DNA of 64,000 nucleotides from assembly GCA_902595535.1 (NCBI GenBank), contig CACJQI010000001.1:169853-233852 (forward strand), written 5' to 3'. Under the pieces are notes generated by a model. That model was not told the origin of the DNA. It did not search any database and saw nothing but the letters and a program-made list of their open reading frames with translations. The DNA comes from an uncultured Pelagibacteraceae bacterium (GTDB lineage: Bacteria; Pseudomonadota; Alphaproteobacteria; Pelagibacterales; Pelagibacteraceae). Position numbers and translations under genes: made by a program. Below, piece after piece: positions 20,643-30,228 of the stretch. Within the stretch, counting starts at the first letter, position 1. Every line of letters begins with the position of its first letter.

Positions 20643-21694
20643 TAGTTTTTAAATAACTCTTTAAAGACTTTTATTCCTTGAATCAATTCGTTTACATCAT
20701 GAATTCTTAAAATTTGCACTCCTTGCATCATCAAATAGATAGAAGATGCAACTGTTCCCCCAATTCTATTTTTGGAGTCATTTTTTTTTACTATTTCTTT
20801 AATAAAACTTTTTCTTGAGTTGCCTACAAGTATAGGAAAACCAAGGCTATGGAAAATAGAAATTTTGCTTATTAGATTCATATTATGTTTCAAATTTTTT
20901 CCAAAACCTATACCTGGATCTAAAATTATATTATTATGTTTTATGCCTATAGCTCTTAAAATTTTGATTTTCTTCTCAAAAAAATCATAAATATCTAATA
21001 ATTCATTTTTGTAAGAGGGTTTAATTTGCATATTCTCCGGAGTGCCTTTTGAATGTTGGATTACAAAAGGAATTTGATATTTTTTTAGAACATCTAAGGT
21101 TTTTTTATCGTAATTTAATCCAGACACATCATTTATAATTTTAACACCTAGTTTAATACCTTTTTCCATTATCTCTGTTTTTCTAGTATCTAATGATACA
21201 GGAACTTTTTTACAGACTGATCTGAGTATTTTATAAATTCTATTCCACTCACTTTTTGGATTTATAGTTTTAGATCCTGGTCTTGTTGACTCACCACCAA
21301 CATCAATTAAATTAGCTCCAACTCTGATCATTTCAAATGCATGTTTTATACCTTTACTTGTTTTATTAAATTTTCCACCATCTGAAAAACTATCTGGTGT
21401 AAGATTTAATACCCCCATAATGTTTGGTAACTTTTGAAAATTTAAATTTGAAAAATTTTTATTTTTTAATTTAATTTTCTTAAGATCAAAAATTATTTGT
21501 TTTTGTAATGATTTAGATAATTTTTTTACATCTTTAATAAAGATTTTTTTCTTTGATTTTCTTGTTATTATTTCTATATGATCAAAAGATATTTCCTGTA
21601 GACCATTCAAAGGAAGTGTTTTTTTTTTACTTAGTAATATTTTTGATTCTTTACCATAGTAGAAATTACACGCTCTAGTGTAATATCTTCTCAT
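20642..21694 (-). CDS. folP: Dihydropteroate synthase
   Basis: This enzyme condenses p-aminobenzoate with dihydropterin pyrophosphate in folate synthesis. The pterin-binding barrel starts at about residue 90 with PNIMGVLNLTPDSFSDGGKF, continues with LIDVGGESTRPGS near residue 135 and INDVSGLNYD near residue 190, and has DPGIGFGKN near residue 257 and GNSRKSFI near residue 290. The first ~85 residues are an extra basic domain, often seen in alphaproteobacterial FolP proteins and not needed for the family motifs. It lies between ftsH (6 bp away) and glmM. Confidence 0.93.
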   Translation of the reverse strand: MRRYYTRACNFYYGKESKILLSKKKTLPLNGLQEISFDHIEIITRKSKKKIFIKDVKKLSKSLQKQIIFDLKKIKLKNKNFSNLNFQKLPNIMGVLNLTPDSFSDGGKFNKTSKGIKHAFEMIRVGANLIDVGGESTRPGSKTINPKSEWNRIYKILRSVCKKVPVSLDTRKTEIMEKGIKLGVKIINDVSGLNYDKKTLDVLKKYQIPFVIQHSKGTPENMQIKPSYKNELLDIYDFFEKKIKILRAIGIKHNNIILDPGIGFGKNLKHNMNLISKISIFHSLGFPILVGNSRKSFIKEIVKKNDSKNRIGGTVASSIYLMMQGVQILRIHDVNELIQGIKVFKELFKN

Positions 21695-21700
21695 CTAATA

Positions 21701-23608
21701 TTAATGAACTATTTTTGGCTTCAAGCCCATAGCGCCTAGGGCTGAATTTTGATCATCATTTTCTTCAGGTTTCTCGATTATCTTATCTTTTGGATATAAA
21801 TTTTTACTGATTATATTTTCAATTTCTTCACCTGTTAAAGTTTCATATGTCATTAGTGCTTTAGCTATCTTGTGTAAATCATCTATTTTCTCAGTTAATA
21901 TTTTCTTTGCTTGATTATAACCTTCATCGATTAATTTTCTTATTTCTTTATCTATTTTTTGAGATGTTTCCTCTGAAACTGATTGTGTTTGAGTTACTGA
22001 TCTACCCAAGAATAACTCTTCTTGATTTTCGCCATACTCCACAGGGCCCATTACCTCACTCATGCCATATTTTGTCACCATTGCTCTGGCAAGTTGAGTT
22101 GCTTGATTTATATCTGATCCACTTCCACCACCAGCTCCTGTAGATATATCATCTTTTCCAAAAATTATTTCCTCGGCAACTCTACCACCAAAACAAACCG
22201 CCATTCTAGCTTTTAAATACTTAATTGAATATCCGTGTTTATCTTTCTCTGGTAAATTCATAACCATACCCAGCGCTCTACCTCTTGGAATAATCGTAGC
22301 TTTGTGGATTGGGTCATAACTAGGCATATTAAACGATACTAAAGCATGGCCACCTTCATGATATGCTGTAAGTTTTTTTTCATCTTCAGTCATTACCATT
22401 GAACGTCTTTCAGCACCCATCATTACTTTATCTTTAGCTTCTTCAAATTCTGCTAAGGTAACAATTCTTTTGTTTTTTCTAGCTGCTAATAAAGCTGCCT
22501 CGTTAACTAAATTTGCAAGATCTGCACCTGAAAATCCCGGCGTACCTCTAGCTATTGTTCTTAAGTTAACATCTGGAGCCATTTTTATTTTTTTGACATG
22601 AACTTTTAAAATTTTTTCTCTCCCAATTATGTCCGGATTAGAAACAACTACTTGTCTATCAAATCTACCAGGTCTTAATAGAGCCGGATCTAGAACGTCT
22701 GGTCGATTAGTTGCAGCTATTATAATTACACCTTCATTAGTATCAAAACCATCCATTTCAACTAACAATTGGTTAAGTGTTTGTTCTCTTTCATCATTTC
22801 CACCACCTAAACCAGCACCTCTACTTCTTCCCACTGCATCAATTTCATCAATGAATATTATGCATGGTGAATTTTTTTTACCTTGTTCAAACATGTCTCT
22901 TACTCTTGATGCCCCAACACCAACAAACATTTCTACAAAGTCTGAGCCAGATATTGTGAAAAAAGGTACGCCCGCTTCCCCAGCAATTGCTCTAGCTAAT
23001 AATGTTTTTCCAGTTCCAGGAGGTCCAACTAATAATGCGCCTCTAGGTATTTTTCCACCTAACCTACTAAATTTTTTTGGATCTTTTAAAAATTCAACTA
23101 TTTCTTCAACTTCTTCTTTTGCTTCTTCAACTCCTGCAACATCATTAAAAGTAACTTTCCCTTTAAGTTCATTCATCATTTTGGCTTTTGATTTCCCAAA
23201 ACCCATAGCGCCACCTTTTCCACCTTGCATTTGTCTCATAAAGAAAATCCATACAGCGATTAATAATAACATTGGAAACCATGAGAGCAGGACACCAAAC
23301 AATGAAGGCATTTTTTCTTCCAAAGGTGAAGCTGAAATACTCACACCTTTATTAGATAATTTTTCAATTAAATTTGGATCATTAGGTGAGTACGTAGAAA
23401 ATGAATTTCCATTTGAATAAACTCCCTTAATATTATTACCCTGGATTTCAACTTTTAAAACTTCGCCATTTTCAACTGATGTTAAAAATTCTGAAAATAT
23501 GATTTGGTTTCCACCTCTTATATTTGATTCGGGATTTTTGAACATATTGTAAAGACCAATTGTTAAAAAAACAATGACTCCCCACATAGCTAGATTTTTT
23601 AAGTTCAT
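21701..23608 (-). CDS. ftsH: ATP-dependent zinc metalloprotease FtsH
   Basis: This membrane-anchored AAA+ protease degrades misfolded membrane proteins and regulators such as sigma-32 (rpoH lies nearby at 16315). The 635-aa protein has two N-terminal membrane helices (about residues 8-22 and 103-124) flanking a periplasmic domain. Walker [20 protein letters not shown] is near residue 194, Walker [13 protein letters not shown] near 251, the arginine-finger region with RPGRFDRQ, and the zinc site [10 protein letters not shown] near residue 417. C-terminal residues after about 600 are divergent and acidic. It is followed by folP and preceded by tilS. Confidence 0.97.
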   Translation of the reverse strand: MNLKNLAMWGVIVFLTIGLYNMFKNPESNIRGGNQIIFSEFLTSVENGEVLKVEIQGNNIKGVYSNGNSFSTYSPNDPNLIEKLSNKGVSISASPLEEKMPSLFGVLLSWFPMLLLIAVWIFFMRQMQGGKGGAMGFGKSKAKMMNELKGKVTFNDVAGVEEAKEEVEEIVEFLKDPKKFSRLGGKIPRGALLVGPPGTGKTLLARAIAGEAGVPFFTISGSDFVEMFVGVGASRVRDMFEQGKKNSPCIIFIDEIDAVGRSRGAGLGGGNDEREQTLNQLLVEMDGFDTNEGVIIIAATNRPDVLDPALLRPGRFDRQVVVSNPDIIGREKILKVHVKKIKMAPDVNLRTIARGTPGFSGADLANLVNEAALLAARKNKRIVTLAEFEEAKDKVMMGAERRSMVMTEDEKKLTAYHEGGHALVSFNMPSYDPIHKATIIPRGRALGMVMNLPEKDKHGYSIKYLKARMAVCFGGRVAEEIIFGKDDISTGAGGGSGSDINQATQLARAMVTKYGMSEVMGPVEYGENQEELFLGRSVTQTQSVSEETSQKIDKEIRKLIDEGYNQAKKILTEKIDDLHKIAKALMTYETLTGEEIENIISKNLYPKDKIIEKPEENDDQNSALGAMGLKPKIVH

Positions 23609-23671
23609 ATATATAAGATAATAATTATTAAAAGTTTAACAAGTGACAAAATATCATTAAATAATTGTATT

Positions 23672-24700
23672 TTACGTCTCTTTTGACACAATTATGGTAT
23701 CATTTACTTTTTTAATTACACAACCACCCAATGTTAATTTAAATAAAGATTTTGCTTTTATGCTCTGTAAAATTTTATCTATTTTTTTTCCTCTGACAGG
23801 ATAGTATTTTTTTCCAATAATTTTTAATACTTCGGTAAATGATCTAAATACAACTTCGTCTGATTGTAAAAAAAAATTTTTTTTTAAAATAATGTTATCT
23901 TTAATCGGCAGAATAGTTAAGTTTTTTTTTAAATTTTTCTCTACATAATATTTAATATTTTCATTGGCTAATTTTAAATTTCTAACTGTTAACAAAAGCT
24001 TATTTTTATCTAAACCTTCTGAACCTAATTGTTTTATAAAGTTTCTTACTTTGACTCTTTTAAATTTATCATTTTCATTTGATGGATCATTTACATATGA
24101 ACCAAAAACATGATTACTTAAATAAACTAAATCATTTTTATTAAGTTCTATTAAAGGCCTTATTAAATTAACTTTATCTCTTTGCGTCTCCCTATCTAAT
24201 GAAACTAATCCTTTAAGTCCACTTCCTCTTAAAATTCTTATAAAAAAGTTCTCAAATAAATCATCTAAATGGTGGCCTAATAATATATTTTTAATTTTTA
24301 ATTCATTAGCAATTTTAATTAATAGCTCATATCTTTTGTCTCTAGAAATAGATTGAACGTTTTTTTGTGGCTTGGACCCTTTCCATGTTAAAATATTAAG
24401 ATTAATAGAAAAATTTTTTAAATTTTTTTGAATATTTTTTGCCTCTATTGTAGAATTCATTCTCAGTCTATGATCAACAAGAAAATATTTTACATTTAAA
24501 GATTTTTTTAAAGAATGAATTTTTGTCAAAAATGAAAGTGCAAGACTATCGGGACCACCAGAAACAGCAACGATTGCACTTTTTTTTATTCTGAGATTCT
24601 TTTCAAATTTTTTATAAATTCGAAGAGTGCGTTTATCTTTTAATTTATCTAATAAAAACTTATGAGTCTTGTTTTGTGCATTCAAATTTTTTAGACTCAT
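23672..24700 (-). CDS. tilS: tRNA(Ile)-lysidine synthase
   Basis: This enzyme converts C34 to lysidine in tRNA-Ile2 (CAU) so that it reads AUA. The PP-loop SGGPDSLALSFLTK lies near residue 48 and is followed by VDHRLRMNSTIEAKNIQ and ILLGHHLDDLFENFFIRILR, all typical of TilS. At 342 aa it is shorter than the E. coli enzyme, with the C-terminal domain apparently reduced, as in other streamlined genomes. Its ATG start lies 41 nt inside the end of cpoB; no closer start fits, because the next conserved region begins soon after. The overlap suggests translational coupling. Confidence 0.92.
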   Translation of the reverse strand: MSLKNLNAQNKTHKFLLDKLKDKRTLRIYKKFEKNLRIKKSAIVAVSGGPDSLALSFLTKIHSLKKSLNVKYFLVDHRLRMNSTIEAKNIQKNLKNFSINLNILTWKGSKPQKNVQSISRDKRYELLIKIANELKIKNILLGHHLDDLFENFFIRILRGSGLKGLVSLDRETQRDKVNLIRPLIELNKNDLVYLSNHVFGSYVNDPSNENDKFKRVKVRNFIKQLGSEGLDKNKLLLTVRNLKLANENIKYYVEKNLKKNLTILPIKDNIILKKNFFLQSDEVVFRSFTEVLKIIGKKYYPVRGKKIDKILQSIKAKSLFKLTLGGCVIKKVNDTIIVSKET

Positions 24701-25658
24701 ATTCTGCTTTTAATAATAGTGACTTTTCGGCATTAGGATATTGTAAACTTACACCATTTATCATTTTACATCCTTGATTTTTTTCACCAATTTGAACCAT
24801 TGAAACACCTAGTCTTAATAAATTATCAGGTGCTTTTTTTCCTTTTGGATATTTTTGATAACCTTCAAGGTAAGCAGATGCTGCATCAGTGTAAAGTTGT
24901 CTTATTCTAAATGTTTCTGCATACCAAAATTGCGCACTTCCAGCTAATTCATGGTCTCTATTTGATAAAACAAATTCTCTCAATGCTCTTTCTGCAGTGC
25001 TATAGTCTCCAACTCTTAAGAAGCTAAGAGCAAATTTAAATTGTTTTTCAGGTGTCAAATCTTGTGGAAGTATTTTTTCCTCTGATTGAAAATTTTCGGT
25101 TATAACTGTCGCTGTTGTATCCACAGTTTGTATCTGCTGAGATGTTTCAGAGGTTTCTGTATCTTTATATGATATTGAACCAAGGTCTTGAGGTTGAGAA
25201 CTACCTGGTATTATTTGGTTTGACTCTATTTTGGGTTTCGAAGTTATTTTTGTTGTTGCTTCTCCTGAGTTCATTGCTGTTTCAATATCTTGAAATCTTA
25301 TTTGATTGTCAGCCTGAATTTTAGATAATCTGTTAGATAATTTATCTAGTTTAAAGTTTATTTCTTCAAACTTATTTGTTAATTGTCTAAATTGATCCTC
25401 AACTTCAGATAATTTTAATAAATGTCTTGTAAGTACATCTTCAGAATTAGCATCAAATTCAACATTAGAATTTTCTTTATTTGCAGTTTTTTTTTCAATT
25501 GAACCTGAATAAACTGCTCTTTCAAGAGTTTTAAGATCATTCTGTATGTTTTCTAATGTTTCATAAATATTATGATTATCTGCAAAAGAAACTTTTGCAC
25601 AGGATAAGCTTATTAAAATAATTATTTTTAAAAATATTAATTTTGTTAAAAACTTCAT
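24660..25658 (-). CDS. cpoB: Tol-Pal associated periplasmic protein CpoB (YbgF)
   Basis: This periplasmic protein coordinates Tol-Pal function with septal peptidoglycan synthesis. The 332-aa protein has an N-terminal signal peptide (MKFLTKLIFLKIIILISLSC...FA), an acidic coiled-coil part at about residues 35-135, a Ser/Thr/Gln-rich linker, and C-terminal TPR repeats starting at TPEKQFKFALSFLRVGDYST (about residue 203) with QFWYAETFRIRQLYTDAASA next. It is the last tol gene, 81 bp after pal and separated from it by an intrinsic terminator, which suggests lower or separate expression. Confidence 0.88.
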   Translation of the reverse strand: MKFLTKLIFLKIIILISLSCAKVSFADNHNIYETLENIQNDLKTLERAVYSGSIEKKTANKENSNVEFDANSEDVLTRHLLKLSEVEDQFRQLTNKFEEINFKLDKLSNRLSKIQADNQIRFQDIETAMNSGEATTKITSKPKIESNQIIPGSSQPQDLGSISYKDTETSETSQQIQTVDTTATVITENFQSEEKILPQDLTPEKQFKFALSFLRVGDYSTAERALREFVLSNRDHELAGSAQFWYAETFRIRQLYTDAASAYLEGYQKYPKGKKAPDNLLRLGVSMVQIGEKNQGCKMINGVSLQYPNAEKSLLLKAEYESKKFECTKQDS

Positions 25659-25690
25659 TAATAAATTAGTTTATGGTTATAAAAATGGCA

Positions 25691-25727
25691 AAAAAAAGAC
25701 CCCAAAACTTTAAGCCTTAGGGTCTTT
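25691..25727 (-). terminator. Intrinsic terminator after pal
   Basis: Read on the minus strand, AAAGACCC (25727-25720) pairs with GGGTCTTT (25702-25695), an 8-bp stem with a 17-nt loop. It is followed by further Ts, so the transcript has a run of seven U at 25697-25691. It lies 13 bp beyond the pal stop and before cpoB. This is one of the few clear rho-independent terminators in the window. Confidence 0.85.
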
Positions 25728-25739
25728 AAATAAATTTTA

Positions 25740-26264
25740 TTAATTTGCTTTAACAGTTACTGATCTTCTGTTTTTTGACCAAGCTAATGGGCTTGAACCA
25801 CCATCGACTGGTCTTTCTTTACCATAGCTAAGTACTGATATTCTATCTGAAGAAATTCCGTAAGTCATTAAATAATCCTTGGCTGCGTTTGCTCTTCTCT
25901 CTCCCAAAGCTAAGTTATACTCTCTAGTACCTCTCTCATCAGCATGTCCTTCTAAAACTATATTAATGCTAGAATTTTTTCTTAACCATGCTGCTTGAGC
26001 TCTTAAAGTTTCTCTTGAAGCAGTAGTTAATACTGACTCGTTTGTTGCAAAAAAAACTCTGTCAGGAACACCATCAGCTAAATATTCAACTGTATCTGTT
26101 CCAGTGTAAACATCACTTTGCATTTGTCCTTGGATGTCTATTGCAGTAGTTACTTCTTTTTTTGTTGCACAAGCTGATAACACCAGGCATGCTGCTAATA
26201 ACAATAGTGTGTTTTTAAAAATTTTGCTTAATATCATTAAATTGCTCCTTGCTGCTAATTTCAA
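25740..26264 (-). CDS. pal: Peptidoglycan-associated lipoprotein Pal
   Basis: This outer-membrane lipoprotein binds peptidoglycan and TolB. The 174-aa protein has a lipoprotein signal with lipobox VLSAC at about residues 28-32 and an OmpA-like C-terminal domain: RVFFATNESVLT near residue 69, NIVLEGHADERGTREYNLAL near residue 99 and GERRANAAKDYL. The diaminopimelate-binding Asp and Arg are visible in HADERGTREYN and GERRA. A purine-rich GGAGC ribosome-binding site lies just upstream of its ATG. A strong terminator follows it. Confidence 0.97.
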   Translation of the reverse strand: MKLAARSNLMILSKIFKNTLLLLAACLVLSACATKKEVTTAIDIQGQMQSDVYTGTDTVEYLADGVPDRVFFATNESVLTTASRETLRAQAAWLRKNSSINIVLEGHADERGTREYNLALGERRANAAKDYLMTYGISSDRISVLSYGKERPVDGGSSPLAWSKNRRSVTVKAN

Positions 26265-26334
26265 TTAACTAGTTTTTCACAACTAATTAGAGGTTTCAAG
26301 TCTAAAAATCAAGATATTTCAATTAATTAACAAA

Positions 26335-27696
26335 CTAATTACCTAATAAAGATGACCATGATGGGTCTGACGCATCAGTTGGGGTGGCCACTAAACGCTC
26401 ATTATATCCCGTTAAATCAATAGACCAGAGTTTAGCAGAAAATCCTTCTCCTTTTGCGTTAGTCTTTGTTTCTCTATAAAAAATCAAAACTCTGCCATTG
26501 GGTGACCAGGATGGGGCTTCTTGATAATAATTTTCAGTTAATAGTCTTTCTCCAGTTCCATCAGTTCTCATGACACCGATATAGAATTTTCCATTATGTA
26601 ACTTTGTAAAAGCAATTAAATCTCCTCTTGGGGACCAAACTGGTGTTCCATAAATCCCATTGCCAAATGAGATTCTCTTAATTTCACTACCATCATTTTT
26701 CATAATATAAATTTGTTGGTATCCACTTCTATCAGAATTAAATGCAATGAATTTTCCATTAGGAGAATAAGATGGAGATGTGTCAATTGAAGGATGGTTT
26801 GTAATTCGTTCAACTATTCTATTTTCTAAGTCCATTGTATAAATATCTGACTTACCATCTTTTGCAAAACTCATTATTATTTTTTTTCCATCTGGAGAAA
26901 ATCTTGGTGCAAATGTCATTCCAGGAAAATCTCCAACTACCTCTTGAGTCCCTGTTTCAATATCTAAAAGATATACTCTTGGTAAATTTTTAAAGTACGA
27001 CAAATATGTGACCATTTGGCTTGTAGGATTAAATCTTGGGGTCAACACAAGTTCATTTCCAAGTGTCAAAAATTTATTATTAGCACCATCTTGATCCATA
27101 ATTGCTAATTTTTTTTTTCGTTGAGTTTTTGGACCTTCTTCAGCAACATAAATTATTCTAGTATCAAAGTATCCTTTTTCTCCTGTCAATCTTTCATAAA
27201 TTTTATCTGAGATTATATGTCCTACTCTTCTCCAGTTACTTGGGACTGTAGTAAAGGCTAATGCCATAATTTCTCTGCCTGCAAGTATATCCCATAATCT
27301 AAATTCAACTCTTAACCTTTCACTAACATAACTTACTTTTCCAGTAATTAATGCTTGAGCTTTTATAAGGTTCCAATCTTCGAATCTTGGTTTTAAATTA
27401 GCAATATCTGGTGCTTGCAAGAATGCGTCTTTGCTCAACGGTTCAAAGATACCAGATGATCTTAAATTATTTTCAACAATAATTGAAATTTCTGAGCCAA
27501 TATTTTCTTTCTTAAGTATTTTTTCAAAACTTTTTCTAGAATTTTCATCAATTGACAAAGGTGATACTGCTAAAGGCAATGGATTCATATTTCCTCTAGT
27601 AATATCAACCTCAATTAATGCAAAAACATTTGTCGGAATTAGTATTATACAAAATATAATTAATCTTTTTATCATAATAAAGTTCTTACTGTTCAA
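26335..27696 (-). CDS. tolB: Tol-Pal periplasmic protein TolB
   Basis: This periplasmic beta-propeller protein links Pal and TolA. The 453-aa protein has an N-terminal hydrophobic signal ([15 protein letters not shown]), an N-terminal alpha/beta domain to about residue 190 and then propeller repeats with the family's PxxSPDGKxI pattern, for example [20 protein letters not shown] near residue 265, [18 protein letters not shown] near 306, and [14 protein letters not shown] near 350. Slightly longer N-terminus than usual; MIKRLIIF at residue 8 is an alternative start. It starts 3 bp after tolA. Confidence 0.95.
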   Translation of the reverse strand: MNSKNFIMIKRLIIFCIILIPTNVFALIEVDITRGNMNPLPLAVSPLSIDENSRKSFEKILKKENIGSEISIIVENNLRSSGIFEPLSKDAFLQAPDIANLKPRFEDWNLIKAQALITGKVSYVSERLRVEFRLWDILAGREIMALAFTTVPSNWRRVGHIISDKIYERLTGEKGYFDTRIIYVAEEGPKTQRKKKLAIMDQDGANNKFLTLGNELVLTPRFNPTSQMVTYLSYFKNLPRVYLLDIETGTQEVVGDFPGMTFAPRFSPDGKKIIMSFAKDGKSDIYTMDLENRIVERITNHPSIDTSPSYSPNGKFIAFNSDRSGYQQIYIMKNDGSEIKRISFGNGIYGTPVWSPRGDLIAFTKLHNGKFYIGVMRTDGTGERLLTENYYQEAPSWSPNGRVLIFYRETKTNAKGEGFSAKLWSIDLTGYNERLVATPTDASDPSWSSLLGN

Positions 27697-27698
27697 TA

Positions 27699-28586
27699 TT
27701 AACCTTCAATCATCTCACTTGCATCAAAATTAAATTTTATTTTTTTCCATCTTTCATAGCCTGAAGAAGGAACATTTAAAGGTTGACACGCTAATAATGC
27801 TCTCCTGACAGATTCTGCTAATGCTTTAAATTTTTGTTTTCCTGGAATATTCATTTTTTTATGATCTAACATCTCCATTTCCTCGATATTTCCGTTTGGA
27901 TCTAAGTTTATTTGTATTGATACAAGCATATCACCTGGTACATATTTCATGCCCCATGGAGGAGTCCAGCAATGAAAGATTTGTGCTTGAAGAGCTTCTT
28001 CTTCTGTAGCAGTCAACTTATTGCCAACTAAACTGGGGTCTTGATCTTGTGTTGTTTTATCATTTTTTTTTAATTTTTCTATAGCTCTATCCTCTTTTTT
28101 TTTATCAACTAAAAATCTTTCTAACTTATTTGAATCAAATAAATCTTCTTTTTCATGTTCTGACTTTGGTGTTAAATCCTTATCTAATTTATCAGGATTT
28201 TGTTTGTTTTCTTTTTTTGTTTCAACTATATCTGGTTTTTTATCTGGTAGAGGAACAGCCTCAGGTTTTTGGTTATCAATTTTTTTTTTTTGATCATCTA
28301 CTGAAACGACAGTTTGAGTTTTTGATTTTTTAACTTTTTTTGGAGGAGCTTGTTCTGACACTAATTTTTTTTCTTTTTCTTTTAATTTTTTTTTCTTTTT
28401 CTTTTCAATTATTTTTTTTGCTTTGGGTGCAAAAGGTATATTTGTCTTTTCTGCAATTTGTATCAGTTCAACTGAGACTATTGGAGGAATATCAATTGGT
28501 TTTTTTGCTAAAAAAGGAAGACTCATTGCTGTAACAAAAATTAAAGTACCATGTAAAACAGAAGATATAACTAAACCTATATGCAA
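27699..28586 (-). CDS. tolA: Tol-Pal inner-membrane protein TolA
   Basis: TolA couples the TolQR motor to the outer membrane. The 295-aa protein has one N-terminal membrane helix ([20 protein letters not shown]), a long charged lysine/glutamate-rich middle of about 130 residues and a C-terminal globular domain with [20 protein letters not shown] near residue 207, matching the TonB_C/TolA C-terminal fold. The charged middle gives low-complexity DNA. It lies between tolR and tolB in the conserved tolQRAB order, which supports a call that sequence identity alone would make weak. Confidence 0.9.
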   Translation of the reverse strand: MHIGLVISSVLHGTLIFVTAMSLPFLAKKPIDIPPIVSVELIQIAEKTNIPFAPKAKKIIEKKKKKKLKEKEKKLVSEQAPPKKVKKSKTQTVVSVDDQKKKIDNQKPEAVPLPDKKPDIVETKKENKQNPDKLDKDLTPKSEHEKEDLFDSNKLERFLVDKKKEDRAIEKLKKNDKTTQDQDPSLVGNKLTATEEEALQAQIFHCWTPPWGMKYVPGDMLVSIQINLDPNGNIEEMEMLDHKKMNIPGKQKFKALAESVRRALLACQPLNVPSSGYERWKKIKFNFDASEMIEG

Positions 28587-28592
28587 TTTAAA

Positions 28593-29009
28593 TTACCTTT
28601 GCTTTAATGGCTCAGATATTAATGCAACCTTTGTAAAACCAGAGCCTGATAACAATCCCATTATTTCAAGTACTCTCCCATAATTAATAGTTTTGTCACC
28701 TCGAACATAAATTCTTGTATCCGTTCTATTTTTTGAGACCGCTAAAACCTTTGCAATTATATTATCAAATTCAACCTTTGCTTCTTGGATGAAAATCTCT
28801 CCTTTTGAGTTAATAGAAAGAGTAAGTGGTTCTGCTTCTTCTGGTAGAGAGTCAGCTGAACTTTCTGGTAAATCAACTTGAACTCCAACAGTTAATAATG
28901 GAGCTGTAACCATGAAAATAATAAGAAGAACTAACATAACATCCACAAAAGGAGTTACGTTTATCTCGCTAATTGGTTCTTTTGATAAACGATTAAGTTT
29001 AAAAGCCAT
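28593..29009 (-). CDS. tolR: Tol-Pal motor protein TolR
   Basis: This ExbD/TolR-family protein forms the proton channel with TolQ. The 138-aa protein has INVTPFVDVMLVLLIIFMVT at about residues 16-36, where the Asp in PFVDVMLVL is the conserved proton-carrying residue, followed by a periplasmic domain with VDLPESSAD and IYVRGDKTINYGRVLEIM. It starts one base after the tolQ stop and 6 bp before tolA. Confidence 0.96.
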   Translation of the reverse strand: MAFKLNRLSKEPISEINVTPFVDVMLVLLIIFMVTAPLLTVGVQVDLPESSADSLPEEAEPLTLSINSKGEIFIQEAKVEFDNIIAKVLAVSKNRTDTRIYVRGDKTINYGRVLEIMGLLSGSGFTKVALISEPLKQR

Positions 29010-29684
29010 TTAGATAATTGTTAAAAATTTTTTAGAGAAGTTTTCTAATTTTTGAGAATATTTTTGAGAATCTGTATTAAATTTATTATAAGCTACAACA
29101 GCTGGAATGGCAGCTAACAGCCCAAGAGCTGTGGCGAATAAAGCTTCCGCGATACCTGGTGCAACAATAGCTAAACTAGTATTTCTTGAAATTGCAATTG
29201 ACTGAAACGAATTCATTATTCCCCAGACAGTTCCAAATAAACCTATAAATGGGGCAGTTGATCCTACTGTTGCCAAAAAAGTAAATCCTTTCTCAATTTT
29301 TGTCATCTGTTTTTCAACTCCAGCCTCTAACATTGCAGTCATTCTCTCACTTAGATTAGTTTTTGATTTCTTTTTTAACAATCCCTCCATAGCATTTTGA
29401 AAAACTAGGGCCATTGGGTCATCAACTTTTAATGGTAAACTATTGTAAAAATTTTCAGCAGATTTAGAATTCCAAAATTTTTCCTCAAATTCTTCTGAAG
29501 ATTTATTTATTTTTTTAAATAATCTAAACTTTTCAATAATTACTGCCCAAGAATATATTGAGCATAGAATCAGGGTTACAATTACTGATTTAACAACTAT
29601 ATCTGCTCTTAAAAAAAGACTTAGTAAAGAAAAATCAGTATTAGTTCCTAATCCAACTGCTTGAGATGCAATATCTGCTTCCAT
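29010..29684 (-). CDS. tolQ: Tol-Pal motor protein TolQ
   Basis: This MotA/TolQ/ExbB-family inner-membrane protein is the stator of the Tol proton motor. The 224-aa protein has three membrane helices (about residues 25-47, 132-155 and 172-193). The signature FLATVGSTAPFIGLFGTVWG begins near residue 135 and continues with the conserved GIAEALFATALGLLAAIPAV. It is the first gene of tolQRAB-pal, 50 bp downstream of the RuvC-like gene, so promoter elements for the Tol operon probably lie in 29685-29733 or further upstream. Confidence 0.96.
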   Translation of the reverse strand: MEADIASQAVGLGTNTDFSLLSLFLRADIVVKSVIVTLILCSIYSWAVIIEKFRLFKKINKSSEEFEEKFWNSKSAENFYNSLPLKVDDPMALVFQNAMEGLLKKKSKTNLSERMTAMLEAGVEKQMTKIEKGFTFLATVGSTAPFIGLFGTVWGIMNSFQSIAISRNTSLAIVAPGIAEALFATALGLLAAIPAVVAYNKFNTDSQKYSQKLENFSKKFLTII

Positions 29685-29733
29685 GGTTACTCTTCACACT
29701 TAAATGTGTCATGAATTTGTCTTTTATTTTTGA

Positions 29734-30228
29734 TTACTTATCTAGTTTATGAGTTTCATAATAAAAACTAGCTATCAGAATAGCATCTGCTTTATTAGAG
29801 TCTTTTTTTCTTGATAATTGTGCTGAAAAATAAGGAAAAACTTCAATTACTCTTGTTCTGCTCGCGTCTTTTTCTGAATTTATAAGATTAAAGTATTTTT
29901 TCCATTTAGCTGGTCTTACGAAATACATTGGTAGCTGCATCGCAGAACATATGCCTTTCAAAATTCCAAATGATTGACCAAAATTAAACATACTTGTAAC
30001 TCCTTGACCTGGCATTGCAGATACTTGCTCAATTACCACTCTTATATCTTTTTTATCAATCTTATTTATTCTATTTGAAATTTCATTGTAAATTTGAGAA
30101 CCATTCACTTGTTTTTTATTTTTCTTACCGTCGGTCATTGTAGGCATATCCACAACATCGTTTATTTTTCCATCTTGAAAAAAACAAATTGATCCTGAAA
30201 TACCTGGGTCAATTCCAATAATTAACAT
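29734..30228 (-). CDS. RuvC-fold Holliday junction resolvase, MOC1-like
   Basis: This is a predicted structure-specific endonuclease resolving Holliday junctions. The 164-aa protein has the RuvC RNase H fold: IGIDPGISGSICFF (Asp7), VVIEQVSAMPGQGVTSMFNF (Glu67) and a C-terminal DSNKADAILIA with Asp143/Asp148. The motif EQVxAMPGQGVxSMFNFG followed by a VRPAKWKK basic patch is not that of classical RuvC. It resembles the RuvC-like family that includes plant chloroplast MOC1 and phage or bacterial homologues. It overlaps yebC by one base and occupies the place where Alphaproteobacteria usually have ruvC-ruvA-ruvB. Nuclease assignment is likely; the exact family is by memory of motifs. Confidence 0.8.
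   Translation of the reverse strand: MLIIGIDPGISGSICFFQDGKINDVVDMPTMTDGKKNKKQVNGSQIYNEISNRINKIDKKDIRVVIEQVSAMPGQGVTSMFNFGQSFGILKGICSAMQLPMYFVRPAKWKKYFNLINSEKDASRTRVIEVFPYFSAQLSRKKDSNKADAILIASFYYETHKLDK

Noticed and set aside
22629..23420. 263-aa plus-strand open frame antisense to ftsH
   Set aside because: It lies wholly inside ftsH, whose protein motifs are unmistakable. The translation is Ser/Pro/Thr-rich and low in charge, as expected of an antisense frame. No ribosome-binding site or family match is seen.
28340..28534. Plus-strand ORFs antisense to tolA (28130-28683)
   Set aside because: They mirror the lysine-rich low-complexity middle of tolA, which gives long Phe/Leu-rich antisense frames without biological meaning.
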